Source of the DNA: Mucilaginibacter sp. 14171R-50 | Lineage (GTDB): Bacteria; Bacteroidota; Bacteroidia; Sphingobacteriales; Sphingobacteriaceae | Assembly (NCBI RefSeq): GCF_010093045.1 | Contig: NZ_CP048115.1 | Coordinates: 496,001 to 560,000 of the forward strand | Length of the DNA: 64,000 bases | Direction of reading: 5' to 3' | Shown here: positions 34,663-43,012 of the stretch, piece after piece | Numbering within the stretch: the first letter of the stretch is position 1 | Layout: each line of letters opens with the position of its first letter | The notes under the pieces: generated by a model | What the model was told of the DNA's origin: nothing | What the model saw: only the letters and a program-made list of their open reading frames with translations | Database searches by the model: none | Made by a program: the position numbers and the translations under genes

Positions 34663-34694
34663 ACTGCAAACTTCTTACTGCAAACTGCAAACTC
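34663..34694 (+). repeat. Word repeat before nadD
   Basis: ACTGCAAAC occurs at 34663, 34677 and, as CTGCAAAC, at 34684, ending at the nadD ATG. It is inverse to the words at the gmk 3' end. Confidence 0.8.
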
Positions 34695-35267
34695 ATGAAA
34701 ATAGGTTTACTATTCGGTTCGTTTAATCCTATACATATAGGGCATTTAATTATTGCCAATTATATGGCCAACCACACTGCGCTTGATAAGGTATGGCTGG
34801 TGGTATCGCCGCAAAACCCCCTTAAAAAATATGGCGACCTGATAAACACTTACGACAGGCTGGAGATGGCTAAACTGGCCACGGATAATGCAACCAATAT
34901 TGAAGTTAGCGATGTCGAACTCAGGTTACCGCAGCCATCATACACTATTGACACCCTTACACATTTAAAAGAAAAGTACCCGCAGCACGAGTTTGCCCTT
35001 ATAATGGGTTCAGACAACCTGGCTACTATACATAAATGGAAAAATTATAAGGTAATACTGCGCGATTATCAAATATTTGTATACCCGCGCCCGGGGTATG
35101 AAAATGCCGAATTTGCATCGCATCCCTCGGTAACTATAACCATGACCCCATTGATGGAACTGTCGGCAACCTTCATTCGTAAATCCATAGCCGAGAAAAA
35201 GAATGTGCAATATTTTGTACCTGATGCTGTTTTAAAATTTATAGAAAGCAAAAGCTTGTACAGGTAA
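34695..35267 (+). CDS. nadD: Nicotinate-nucleotide adenylyltransferase
   Basis: Forms deamido-NAD from nicotinate mononucleotide and ATP. 190 aa. GLLFGSFNPIHIGHLIIANY at the N-terminus holds the nucleotidyltransferase T/HxGH motif; LVVSPQNPLKK, IMGSDNLATIHKWKNY and the ending SATFIRKSIAEKKNVQYFVPD with the ISSTxxR-like motif (here LSATFIRK) are typical. Directly abuts a word repeat and lies 41 bp after the inserted four-helix-bundle gene. Confidence 0.96.
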   Translation: MKIGLLFGSFNPIHIGHLIIANYMANHTALDKVWLVVSPQNPLKKYGDLINTYDRLEMAKLATDNATNIEVSDVELRLPQPSYTIDTLTHLKEKYPQHEFALIMGSDNLATIHKWKNYKVILRDYQIFVYPRPGYENAEFASHPSVTITMTPLMELSATFIRKSIAEKKNVQYFVPDAVLKFIESKSLYR

Positions 35268-35304
35268 GATAACCTTTCTGCTTCAGGCTTTCAGCCTCAT
35301 CACC

Positions 35305-35312
35305 TATCTTTG
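35305..35312 (+). promoter_or_regulatory. -7 element TATCTTTG before miaE
   Basis: Exact TAnnTTTG match ending 5 nt before the GTG start at 35318. Confidence 0.6.
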
Positions 35313-35317
35313 TACCC

Positions 35318-35917
35318 GTGAGTGAGAAAACGATCCTTAAACTTCAGTTACCAACCGACCCGTTGTGGGTTAAAAATGTGGTAGAAAGCAATATTGAAGA
35401 GCTTTTGACCGATCATGCTTATTGCGAACAGAAAGCGGCAACCAATGCCATCACGCTTATTGTGCAAAACCCAAACCTGAGCGATATGGTGCAGGAAATG
35501 ATAGCCCTTGCCCAGGAAGAAATGGACCACTTTAAACGCGTACACGAAATATTACTGCAGCGCGGCTTTACGCTGGGCAGGGAGCGCAGGGATAATTATG
35601 TGAATGAGCTTAGAAAATTTATTATCGTAGGTGGCGGCCGCGAAGCGCAACTGATAGACAGGCTGCTATTTTCGGCAATGATTGAGGCACGCAGCTGCGA
35701 GCGTTTTAAAGTGCTGTCTGAAAACATAAATGACAAGGAGCTATCCGAGTTCTACCACGAACTGATGATCAGCGAGGCTACTCATTACGCCATGTTTTTA
35801 CGCCTTGCTAAAAAACATGCTGTTGAAATTGATGTGGATGCCCGCTGGGCGGCGTTTTTAGCCTATGAAGCGCAGGTGATTCAAAATTACGGCAAAGGCG
35901 AAACCATACACGGCTAA
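35318..35917 (+). CDS. miaE: tRNA-(ms2)io6A-hydroxylase, MiaE-like
   Basis: Di-iron monooxygenase that hydroxylates the isopentenyl group of modified A37 in tRNA. 199 aa, all helical, with repeated carboxylate/histidine ligands: EQKAATNA, EEMDHFKRVHEILL, MIEARSCERF and ISEATHYAMF. GTG is the start; a -7 element lies just upstream, and no ATG is available near. Its TAA is immediately followed by the TTA of the convergent monooxygenase stop, leaving no spacer at all. Confidence 0.92.
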   Translation: MSEKTILKLQLPTDPLWVKNVVESNIEELLTDHAYCEQKAATNAITLIVQNPNLSDMVQEMIALAQEEMDHFKRVHEILLQRGFTLGRERRDNYVNELRKFIIVGGGREAQLIDRLLFSAMIEARSCERFKVLSENINDKELSEFYHELMISEATHYAMFLRLAKKHAVEIDVDARWAAFLAYEAQVIQNYGKGETIHG

Positions 35918-37516
35918 TTAACTAATAAAGCCCACTATGTTGCGCAGGTAGTTATTCATCATTTCGATATCTACGGCATCATTTATATAGCCAATGTGCA
36001 TATCCGGCCGGATAATGAGTGCCTTACGGGCACCGGTCTTTACCTCAAACACATCAAAAATATGCTGGTTATTTTCTGACGGCGGCAAGTGGAAGAAATT
36101 AATATTGCCGTTGTAATCCTGCGTGATCCATTTGGCCAGGGTAAACAGGAAGCTTTCTTTTATTTCGCCAAGTGTAATAAGGGTAAACCCCGGCTTGTTG
36201 CACCAGGCATGTATATCGGTTTTAGCTTTTTTCTTCTCGTCGTATATCTCCAGGTATGGTAGGCGGTCCCCGGCCTTTATTTTACCCGAATGCCCTAATT
36301 GAAGGTTTATTTTGCTGTCGCGATAGCTAATGCCGGTTTGCGATACCTGTTTAAAAAAGTATCCGCGCATGCTTTCGTTTTTCCACACCAGCTTTAGGGC
36401 GTTTGGTATAACGTATCTTTTTAACAACCCGCTAAACCAGCTGCGCGAGGTAATGACATTAAACATGTGGTCGGTAGTATTAAGCAGATCTTTAGCAACC
36501 GGTACGCGTTCGGCAGCATAGCTACCGAGTATATCCTCTTTTATTTGACCATTAACAACCGCGGCCAGTTTCCAGCCAAGGTTATACGCGTCCTGTAAAC
36601 CCGTATTCATGCCCTGCCCGCCTACCGGCGAATGGATATGCGCGGCATCTCCAATTAAGAAACAGCGGCCATCGCTAAATTTTTCGGCCATGCGGTGGTG
36701 CAATTTGTAGGTGGTAAACCAGTTAATATGGTCAACCTCTATCTTCGCCCTGGTGATGTTCTCTAATTCGGGCAGCACATCGCTCAATTGCAGATACTCC
36801 CTGTCCTCCAGTCCGTCAGGTAAACTGGCAACTACCCTGAAGGAACCTTCCTGGGGCATGGGGAAAAAACCGGCGAAGCCGGACTTGCCTACAAAAAGGT
36901 TCACCTGCCTGCCATCCATGGCACTTGCCAGTTCAATATCTGCAAGGTAAAATTTATGCTGGTAAGTATCCCCGGTAAAAGGAATGCCCAGTTGCTTGCG
37001 AACCACACTGTGCGCTCCATCGGCACCTATAATATAATCGCAGGAGAGCTTGAAGGTAGTATTGCCATTTTGCATACTAACTTGTAGCGTATTATTATTG
37101 CGTGTAAGGCTGATGAGTGTCGTTTCCCAATAAACGGGACAGCATGCTGTGGTTAAGTATTCCAGCAGTGCGCGTTCGTTCTTGCTTTGCGGATACAGGT
37201 GTATAAAAGGGAACAGCGTTTGGGGTTCGCCCATGTCTTTTAACGATATCGACACGAGTTGCTCGCCACCCATATTAAAAGCCAGGCCGCCCGCCTGCTT
37301 GCCTTCGCTAATGATCTTATCCACAATGCCCAGTTGCCGATAGATCTCAAGCGAACGGGCCTGCACCGCCAATGCTTTTGATTGATTGGTGGGGCCTTGC
37401 TTGATATCAATAATCACGGGCTGAACACCGTTACGAAGTAATTGCGCGGCCATCATCAACCCCGACGGCCCGGCGCCAACTATCAGTACGCTGGTATGTT
37501 GGGGCACGCTTATCAT
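35918..37516 (-). CDS. FAD-dependent aromatic monooxygenase (PHBH type)
   Basis: 532-aa flavoprotein monooxygenase of the p-hydroxybenzoate hydroxylase/PheA-TetX class. N-terminal FAD motif VLIVGAGPSGLMMAAQLL, the IGADGAHSVVRKQLG DG motif, and GDAAHIHSPVGGQGMNTG for FAD ribityl binding; a C-terminal thioredoxin-like domain (about 400-532) follows, as in phenol hydroxylases. The substrate is an aromatic or polyketide-like compound but unknown. It starts 5 bp downstream of the methyltransferase stop, so the two may be co-transcribed; they share no obvious function. Confidence 0.88.
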   Translation of the reverse strand: MISVPQHTSVLIVGAGPSGLMMAAQLLRNGVQPVIIDIKQGPTNQSKALAVQARSLEIYRQLGIVDKIISEGKQAGGLAFNMGGEQLVSISLKDMGEPQTLFPFIHLYPQSKNERALLEYLTTACCPVYWETTLISLTRNNNTLQVSMQNGNTTFKLSCDYIIGADGAHSVVRKQLGIPFTGDTYQHKFYLADIELASAMDGRQVNLFVGKSGFAGFFPMPQEGSFRVVASLPDGLEDREYLQLSDVLPELENITRAKIEVDHINWFTTYKLHHRMAEKFSDGRCFLIGDAAHIHSPVGGQGMNTGLQDAYNLGWKLAAVVNGQIKEDILGSYAAERVPVAKDLLNTTDHMFNVITSRSWFSGLLKRYVIPNALKLVWKNESMRGYFFKQVSQTGISYRDSKINLQLGHSGKIKAGDRLPYLEIYDEKKKAKTDIHAWCNKPGFTLITLGEIKESFLFTLAKWITQDYNGNINFFHLPPSENNQHIFDVFEVKTGARKALIIRPDMHIGYINDAVDIEMMNNYLRNIVGFIS

Positions 37517-37521
37517 TTCAT

Positions 37522-38232
37522 TTACGCATGGAATAATAAAAATATGGCTGGCCGCTTGCGCAGATCAGGCACCTGCTTTTGCCATTCAGCAATAGGCATG
37601 GTTTTGATGAATTCTGTTGGGGCGGTAATATCGCAGGCAATACAAAGCCTTGTGTTTGGCTTACAGCTTTTCAACACTTCCTGCAGCATGCTATCGTTAC
37701 GAAAAGGCGTCTCTATAAATAGTTGAGTTTGCTTGTTCTTTTCGGCCAGGCTTTCCAGTTCCTTAATGCGTTTGCTGCGCTCCATTTTATCTATAGGCAG
37801 GTAACCATGAAAGGTGAAGCTTTGCCCGTTAAACCCCGATGCCATCAGCGCCAGTAAAATAGAGCTTGGCCCCACCAGCGGCACCACCTTTATACCTTTA
37901 CGGTGAGCTTCGGCAACAATATCCGCGCCGGGGTCAGCTATACCGGGACAGCCTGCTTCGCTCATGAGGCCGACATCATTTCCGGCAACCAGCCCCTTAA
38001 AAAACTCCTTTAGCCCGGCATCGCGGTTATGCTTACCGTAGTCGTGGATAACCAGCTCGCTTTGCGGGGTTTTTAACCCGGCCAGCTTTAAAAAACGCCG
38101 GGCGGTTTTCTCATTCTCTACAATATATTCTTTTACACTATTAATGGTATCTACCAGGTAAGGCGTAAAAGATTGGGCCGCGGCTTCGTCTGCAAGCGGT
38201 ACAGGTATCAAAAAGAGGGTTCCGTAGGCCAT
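37522..38232 (-). CDS. SAM-dependent methyltransferase, RsmI-like (tetrapyrrole methylase fold)
   Basis: 236-aa protein of the RsmI subfamily (16S rRNA ribose methylation class III fold). N-terminal GTLFLIPVPLAD, MSEAGCPGIADPGADIV, PLVGPSSILLALMASGFNGQSF and ETPFRNDSMLQEVL match RsmI. The first motif differs from true RsmI (V-P-L in place of T-P-I-G-N-L), so it is probably the Bacteroidota paralog and its target is uncertain. Located between a terminator and the monooxygenase gene. Confidence 0.82.
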   Translation of the reverse strand: MAYGTLFLIPVPLADEAAAQSFTPYLVDTINSVKEYIVENEKTARRFLKLAGLKTPQSELVIHDYGKHNRDAGLKEFFKGLVAGNDVGLMSEAGCPGIADPGADIVAEAHRKGIKVVPLVGPSSILLALMASGFNGQSFTFHGYLPIDKMERSKRIKELESLAEKNKQTQLFIETPFRNDSMLQEVLKSCKPNTRLCIACDITAPTEFIKTMPIAEWQKQVPDLRKRPAIFLLFHA

Positions 38233-38253
38233 ATGTATATTATAAATGCAAAA

Positions 38254-38277
38254 AGAGACGCGAAGTTTCGCGTCTCT
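38254..38277 (-). terminator. Terminator after the aminotransferase gene
   Basis: Perfect 11-bp stem AGAGACGCGAA / TTCGCGTCTCT with a 2-nt loop, followed on the minus strand by TTTTTGC. It lies between the aminotransferase stop and the RsmI-like start. Confidence 0.8.
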
Positions 38278-38287
38278 ACTTTTTTAT

Positions 38288-39544
38288 CTATTTCAATTTC
38301 GCCAGCGCTTCGCGGATACGCGGTATCATTTGCTGTATTTCGGCCAGGGTACTTGCCCCTACCGATGCCCTGAACCAGGTAATTTCTTCGCCGGTACCAA
38401 ATGCTGAGAATGGCACAAACGCTACGCCTGCTTCTTTGATCAGGTAAAAATTCACATCGGCGCTGTTTGCCAGCACTTTGCCATCGGGCGTGGTTTTACC
38501 GGTATAATCAACCCTAACGGTTAGGTAAATGGCACCCATCGGCTCAATCGAATCTACATTAAAACCTTCTGCTTTTAGCGCCTGAAAGCCCTCGTGCAGG
38601 GTGCTTAAGCTGGCTTGGATATTATCTTTTAGCTTACCAAGGTATGCATTAACATAGCCGTCGTTCTTCAGGTATTCGGCCATGGCCACCTGCTCGGCCT
38701 TAGGCGACCATGCCCCCATGTGGCCCACAATGGCTTTCATGTTGGTTATTATTTCTGCCGGGCCAAAACCCCAGCCCACACGTACGCCGGTAGCCGCAAA
38801 ACATTTGGATCCACCGTCAATAAATACCGTGTAATCCTTTAGTTCGGGGCGCAGGGTTACCGGGTCATAATGTTTGTATGCGCCAAAGGTAAGCTGCGAA
38901 TAGATCTGATCGTATAATAAATACAAAGGTTTTTCATCCGCGCCGCGGCTTTTATTTTCGGCTATCACCAGGTCGCATATCTCTTCCAGGTCCTTTTTAC
39001 CAAACATGGTACCCGTTGGGTTTAGCGGCGAGCATAATGCCAGCAGGGTAGCGCCTTTTAAATGCGGCGCAATTTCGGCGGCCGTTGGCATAAAATTATT
39101 TTCGGCACGGGTTTCTACCAAAACAGCCTCGGCACCTGTTAAATCGCAGTAATGATTATTGTTCCATGAGGGCGTAGGGAAAACTACCTTATCGCCCGGA
39201 TCAACCAATGCCAGGTAGGTAGAATATATAAGCGGGCGCGAGCCGCCTGAAATCAGTATCTGGTTAGCGGCATATTCCAAACCCATCCGGTTTTTCAGGA
39301 AAGCCGAAACGCTTTCGCGCAGGCTGAGCATGCCATCGGCAGGTGGATAGTTAGTTTGGTTGCGGTTATACGCGTCTACAATACCATCTTTAAGTTCGGT
39401 TGGTATGGGATAAATATCAGCATCAAAATCGCCAATGGTTAGGTTGGCAATGTTTTGCCCCTGTTTTTTTAGTTCGTTTATTTCGCCGGCTATTTTAATG
39501 ATCTCCGAGCCGTGTAAATTTTGTGCTAATACTGATACTTTCAT
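38288..39544 (-). CDS. PLP-dependent class I/II aminotransferase
   Basis: Fold-type I aminotransferase of 418 aa acting on an aspartate-like or aromatic amino acid; substrate not predictable. Visible are NYPPADGMLSLRESV, the CSPLNPTGTMF block, LYDQIYSQL, the PLP lysine in DGGSKCFAATGVRVGW (about residue 240) and a C-terminal WFRASVG segment. The start was moved from 39619 to ATG 39544: the longer N-terminus overlaps a -7 element TATCTTTG (minus strand, 39565-39572), and MKVSVLAQNL starts the conserved region. The spacer 39545-39701 contains AAAGCGAAAAGC and TTTTTCGCTTTCTGC inverse words. Confidence 0.88.
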   Translation of the reverse strand: MKVSVLAQNLHGSEIIKIAGEINELKKQGQNIANLTIGDFDADIYPIPTELKDGIVDAYNRNQTNYPPADGMLSLRESVSAFLKNRMGLEYAANQILISGGSRPLIYSTYLALVDPGDKVVFPTPSWNNNHYCDLTGAEAVLVETRAENNFMPTAAEIAPHLKGATLLALCSPLNPTGTMFGKKDLEEICDLVIAENKSRGADEKPLYLLYDQIYSQLTFGAYKHYDPVTLRPELKDYTVFIDGGSKCFAATGVRVGWGFGPAEIITNMKAIVGHMGAWSPKAEQVAMAEYLKNDGYVNAYLGKLKDNIQASLSTLHEGFQALKAEGFNVDSIEPMGAIYLTVRVDYTGKTTPDGKVLANSADVNFYLIKEAGVAFVPFSAFGTGEEITWFRASVGASTLAEIQQMIPRIREALAKLK

Positions 39545-39564
39545 CGATAGAATTTTACGAACGG

Positions 39565-39572
39565 CAAAGATA
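39565..39572 (-). promoter_or_regulatory. -7 element TATCTTTG before the aminotransferase gene
   Basis: CAAAGATA on the plus strand is an exact TAnnTTTG on the minus strand, ending 20 nt before ATG 39544. It sits inside the longer ORF's extra codons and so argues for the shorter start. Confidence 0.65.
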
Positions 39573-39701
39573 GCGTTATTAGGGGGAAAGGGCAACAGAG
39601 CGGAAAGCAGAAAGGCCAAAGCAAAAACTGCTTTATTAAAAAAGCGAAAAGCAATATCAAAAGGGATATGTTTTTCGCTTTCTGCTTTAAGCTTTTTACT
39701 T

Positions 39702-40436
39702 TTATAAATAGGCTTTCCTCAGCCTGATGATGCGGGCCCAGTGCATCAGTTTCATGATAGGGTAAACCGGATCAATCTCGAACCACCTGGCGCCGAAATT
39801 GGCGCTGTTAGGCCGCTTGTGGTGGTTGTTCTGGAACAACTCGCCAAGCATCAGAAAGTCAAACGGGGTTGTATTTTTTGATTTATCGTTATTATCAAAA
39901 TTTGAATAACCATACTTGTGGCCGCACCAGTTTACAATAGCGCCGTGTAAAGGACCCATGATAAAGTGAATAGGTATCAGCAGGTACATCCACCACTGTG
40001 TAGCAAACACTACATAAAAAGCGATATAAAACAAACCGAATATTATGCGCGATACGATGGACGAGCCAATATAATCTAAAAACTTCCACTCCGGATAGTT
40101 CCCTTTAAAGCGTTCCTCGGGCTCTTTAAGTTTCTTTTCGTGTTTACGGTAGCTTACAGCAGTGTAATACATCATTTGGAAAACATCTTTAAAAAAATGC
40201 GGCGAGTGCGGATCCTTTTCGGTATCGCTGTAAGCATGGTGTTCGCGATGCATAATAGCATAGGCACGCGGGTTTAAGTACGATGATCCCTGAAAAAGGA
40301 AGGTCATGACATGAAAGGTGCGCTCAAAAAATTTATTGGTGGTAAACATTTTGTGTGAAGCGTACCGGTGCAGAAAAAAAGTTTGGAAGAACAATGATAA
40401 AAACCAGTGCCCAAGGAAGAAAATTAATATGATCAC
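39702..40436 (-). CDS. Acyl-CoA/fatty acid desaturase
   Basis: 244-aa membrane di-iron desaturase that puts a double bond into fatty acyl chains. The three histidine boxes are complete: HRYASH (about residues 23-28), HREHHAY (about 63-69), and NNHHKRP in the C-terminal region, with an additional GHKYGYSNF. Four hydrophobic helices flank them. It is monocistronic, with TATATTTG on the minus strand (40477-40484) as promoter candidate. It belongs to the family of Delta-9 desaturases; regiospecificity not determined. Confidence 0.9.
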   Translation of the reverse strand: MIILIFFLGHWFLSLFFQTFFLHRYASHKMFTTNKFFERTFHVMTFLFQGSSYLNPRAYAIMHREHHAYSDTEKDPHSPHFFKDVFQMMYYTAVSYRKHEKKLKEPEERFKGNYPEWKFLDYIGSSIVSRIIFGLFYIAFYVVFATQWWMYLLIPIHFIMGPLHGAIVNWCGHKYGYSNFDNNDKSKNTTPFDFLMLGELFQNNHHKRPNSANFGARWFEIDPVYPIMKLMHWARIIRLRKAYL

Positions 40437-40476
40437 AAAAATTTAATTAACGTAGATTTACTATTTATAATGATTA

Positions 40477-40484
40477 CAAATATA
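40477..40484 (-). promoter_or_regulatory. -7 element TATATTTG before the desaturase gene
   Basis: Exact TAnnTTTG on the minus strand, 40 nt before the desaturase ATG. Confidence 0.5.
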
Positions 40485-40541
40485 CGATTTTAAAGGCTAT
40501 TTAGTTCCATTATTAAGGTTAAGTAATGTCATAAACATTAA

Positions 40542-40571
40542 AAAGCCGCCCAGCTTTCGCTAAACGGCTTT
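40542..40571 (-). terminator. Terminator after the PA2169-type gene
   Basis: AAAGCCG (40542-40548) pairs with CGGCTTT (40565-40571), followed by TTTTTAAT on the minus strand. Confidence 0.65.
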
Positions 40572-40593
40572 AAAAAAATGAATTTATCCGGGC

Positions 40594-41055
40594 TTAAACC
40601 TGGCTGTCTCTAAGGGCTTTGATGGTATCGTGTCCCTGGTTTATCAATTGCTGCTGTTGTGCAACTATCTGGCTGTGTTGTAATGAAAGGCCGTTATCAG
40701 GTGATAAGGCATCGCGGTACGCTTTTTTAATAGCATCCTCGCCGCGTTCACATTCTTCCAGTATACTTTTACGGTCGTGGCCGCTAAATGTCGCTTTAAC
40801 ATCAAGCCATGCGCGGTGTATGGTTCCGGTTGCACTGTTACCGGTTTCAACCTCGCCCCCAGCCTGGCCTACTGCAGCGCTTAGTTCTTGTACATTGCGG
40901 CGGCTATCACTTGCAAACTGCTCAAAAATTCCTTTCAGGTCGCTGTCGCTCGCGTCTAATTCCTTAGCAGCGCGGTCAAACCCGTCTATGCGGTCGTTAT
41001 TAATTTCTATCAGGTCGTTTAAAACTTCAATTGATTTTTCTGTGGTAGTTTCCAT
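40594..41055 (-). CDS. PA2169 family four-helix-bundle protein (DUF2383)
   Basis: 153-aa all-helical protein of the PA2169/DUF2383 ferritin-like family. Segments: EVLNDLIEINNDRIDGFDRAAKEL, FEQFASDSRRNVQEL, and SGHDRKSILEECERGEDAIKKAYRDAL, with metal-ligand-like Glu residues. The family is often stress-induced, but its role is not settled. It has a clear terminator downstream and probably its own promoter. Confidence 0.87.
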   Translation of the reverse strand: METTTEKSIEVLNDLIEINNDRIDGFDRAAKELDASDSDLKGIFEQFASDSRRNVQELSAAVGQAGGEVETGNSATGTIHRAWLDVKATFSGHDRKSILEECERGEDAIKKAYRDALSPDNGLSLQHSQIVAQQQQLINQGHDTIKALRDSQV

Positions 41056-41166
41056 AGTAGTTTCTATTATTTATTTACTACTACAGTGCAACCACCATGC
41101 CATGTTTAATCTAAAATTAAAAAAATTACAAAACAGCTTGTATCAAAGGCAAGTATCTGTAAATAA

Positions 41167-41199
41167 CAAAAGGCCTTTGAAAATATCAAAGGCCTTTTG
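41167..41199 (-). terminator. Terminator after the lipoprotein gene
   Basis: Perfect 14-bp stem CAAAAGGCCTTTGA / TCAAAGGCCTTTTG with a 5-nt loop, next to the lipoprotein stop codon (41216). The PA2169-type gene starts upstream of the same site. Confidence 0.85.
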
Positions 41200-41215
41200 C
41201 TTACATTACAGGAAT

Positions 41216-41896
41216 TTATTTAATACTGTAGCTTAACAACTTTGATGTAGCTACCAAACCGAAAAAGTTTGTATCCGTTTCTACCAGGCCAACACCTTTG
41301 GCCAAATAATAATCATAAGTTCCAAAATCTTCAAATCCAGCGCCCAGATCGTACTGAATGATAATTTGCGTATGCACAACGTTTTTATAGGTTTTGCCAA
41401 GTACCACTTTGGTCACATCTTTTTCTATGATCTTCCCTTTAGTACGCGCCGGCACGCCATTAATATATCCGTTCGGGCTCATTTTGGCGGTCCATTCGCC
41501 ATCCGCAGGCAAACTGGCATCCAGGTAATGGAACTCTACAACAGTGCCGCTCTCTATCGTTGCCCCTTTAATTTTGTAATTGTGGTCGTCAACATAGTAA
41601 TAAGCGGTTTCTTCGGCACGGCCAGTAGTGGTGCTTTTTACCTCAAAGTAGTTAACGCCGTCTAACGGAGTTATTACGCCTGTCATATGGATTTCCGAGT
41701 TGGTTTTAACGCCATTACCCGGATCGCTTACATAGGTCCAGCTGGTGCCCTTTGAGGTAGGCATATAGCTATTAGCAAACTTATCGGTTTCAGAATTGCC
41801 ATTGGCCTCATAGCCCGTAAAATCGATCGGGTCTTTTTTACATGAACTGACCAGTAACAAAATGGCAGGGAACAGGACGAGTAAATATTTTTTCAA
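41216..41896 (-). CDS. Lipoprotein of unknown function
   Basis: 226-aa putative lipoprotein. The signal peptide LKKYLLVLFPAILLLVSSCKKD has a lipobox (SSC) and a following Lys-Lys-Asp. TTG 41896 was chosen: an ATG at 41974 would add 26 residues upstream of the signal sequence and lies upstream of TATATTTA, a likely promoter. The mature part is beta-rich (GTSWTYVSDPGNGVK, TGVITPLDGVNYFEVK) and matches no family I recognise; it resembles small Bacteroidota outer-membrane lipoproteins. Start codon is the least sure part. Confidence 0.7.
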   Translation of the reverse strand: MKKYLLVLFPAILLLVSSCKKDPIDFTGYEANGNSETDKFANSYMPTSKGTSWTYVSDPGNGVKTNSEIHMTGVITPLDGVNYFEVKSTTTGRAEETAYYYVDDHNYKIKGATIESGTVVEFHYLDASLPADGEWTAKMSPNGYINGVPARTKGKIIEKDVTKVVLGKTYKNVVHTQIIIQYDLGAGFEDFGTYDYYLAKGVGLVETDTNFFGLVATSKLLSYSIK

Positions 41897-42117
41897 ACAG
41901 TTTAATTTAAGGGTAACAATTTGCCATAAATATAAACAAATACGGGCGTTGTGCAAAGGTTTAACCATCGCCAATCAACCGCTCTACACGTATTAGATGT
42001 TACACCTTTCAATTATGATATACGTATTATCACGTATATAAATATACCGATACGCGGGGATTGTCGCAAAATACTGATTGCCTGAACTTTACATTCATAA
42101 ACTAAACACTAAATATT

Positions 42118-42750
42118 ATGAAGAAGTTATTACTAAGCGCTGTATTTGCATTGACACTTTGCTTTGCTGCAAAAGCGCAAGACGAAGCCGTAACTGAAAA
42201 CCCCGGAGAGGTTAAAGAAACCAAGGCTTTAACTATTGATGAATTGAAAGCGCAGCGCGCCGAACTGGTGGCAATGCTAAAGTCAGAGGAGTTTCAAAAA
42301 GTGCTGGCTAAAGCTGACGCGCTAAAAGCCCCAAAAGATGCTGGCATTGCTGGTGTAGATGCGCTGGCCGGTATGGTTACAACAATGTTGACTCAATTAA
42401 AAGAAAACAGGCAACTTATACCACAAATGTATGCCAGCGTAACCGGACAAACCATCGACGGCCTGCCTACAACCGAGGTTAAGCCATTATCGCCCGATCA
42501 GTTAATGAATTTCTCGAAATTGTGTCTATCAATGGGTTCAAGCCTGCTTAAATCTTCAAAAGACCTGATCACGCTGCCGGGCGAGATCAAAAGCGCCGGC
42601 CTGATGAAAGGCATTAAAGGCTTAAAATCATTAATGTACATCAAAAGCAGTATAGGTGCATTAAAACAGGAAATCTCTTTCAATTCAAAAATGATAAACA
42701 ACCTTATTGCTACTAATAAATTAGCAATGGCTGCCAATACAACCAAATAA
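42118..42750 (+). CDS. Secreted helical protein (unrecognised)
   Basis: 210-aa exported protein. Signal peptide MKKLLLSAVFALTLCFAAKAQ (cleavage after AQ), followed by a helical, Lys/Glu-rich region and a hydrophobic segment LMNFSKLCLSMGSSLLKSSKDL. No domain recognised. Single gene with a strong terminator downstream (42771-42809) and no close neighbour on the same strand. Confidence 0.75.
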   Translation: MKKLLLSAVFALTLCFAAKAQDEAVTENPGEVKETKALTIDELKAQRAELVAMLKSEEFQKVLAKADALKAPKDAGIAGVDALAGMVTTMLTQLKENRQLIPQMYASVTGQTIDGLPTTEVKPLSPDQLMNFSKLCLSMGSSLLKSSKDLITLPGEIKSAGLMKGIKGLKSLMYIKSSIGALKQEISFNSKMINNLIATNKLAMAANTTK

Positions 42751-42770
42751 AGTTTCTTTTATTTAGTTTT

Positions 42771-42809
42771 AAAGAGGGTGCTGCACGGGGGGTGCGGCCC
42801 CTCTTTTTT
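42771..42809 (+). terminator. Terminator after the secreted protein gene
   Basis: AAAGAGGG pairs with CCCCTCTTT around a GC-rich inner stem (TGC...GCG), followed by TTTTTTG. The rest of the spacer to 43012 contains words TTCGATGTTCGA-type and TGTTCATATTACAC. Confidence 0.8.
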
Positions 42810-43012
42810 GTTATAGGCCTGCTATTATCCTAAGAAGATAAAAAGGATTAATGTGAACAATGAATCTTGAATATCAATCCCGAAGTTCTCATCCATTATT
42901 CAACATTCGATGTTCGACGTTTCACTGATATCAAAAGTGTTCATATTACACATCCATTTCGGCACATACGCAAAAAATTTGCACATTTGCAATTCAGCAT
43001 CTCATACCCCAA

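Noticed and set aside
38288..39619. Aminotransferase start at 39619
   Set aside because: The extra 25 residues cover a TATCTTTG promoter element and precede the conserved MKVSVLA start.
41216..41974. Longer lipoprotein start at 41974
   Set aside because: The extra 26 residues come before a perfect lipoprotein signal and a likely promoter, so TTG 41896 fits better.
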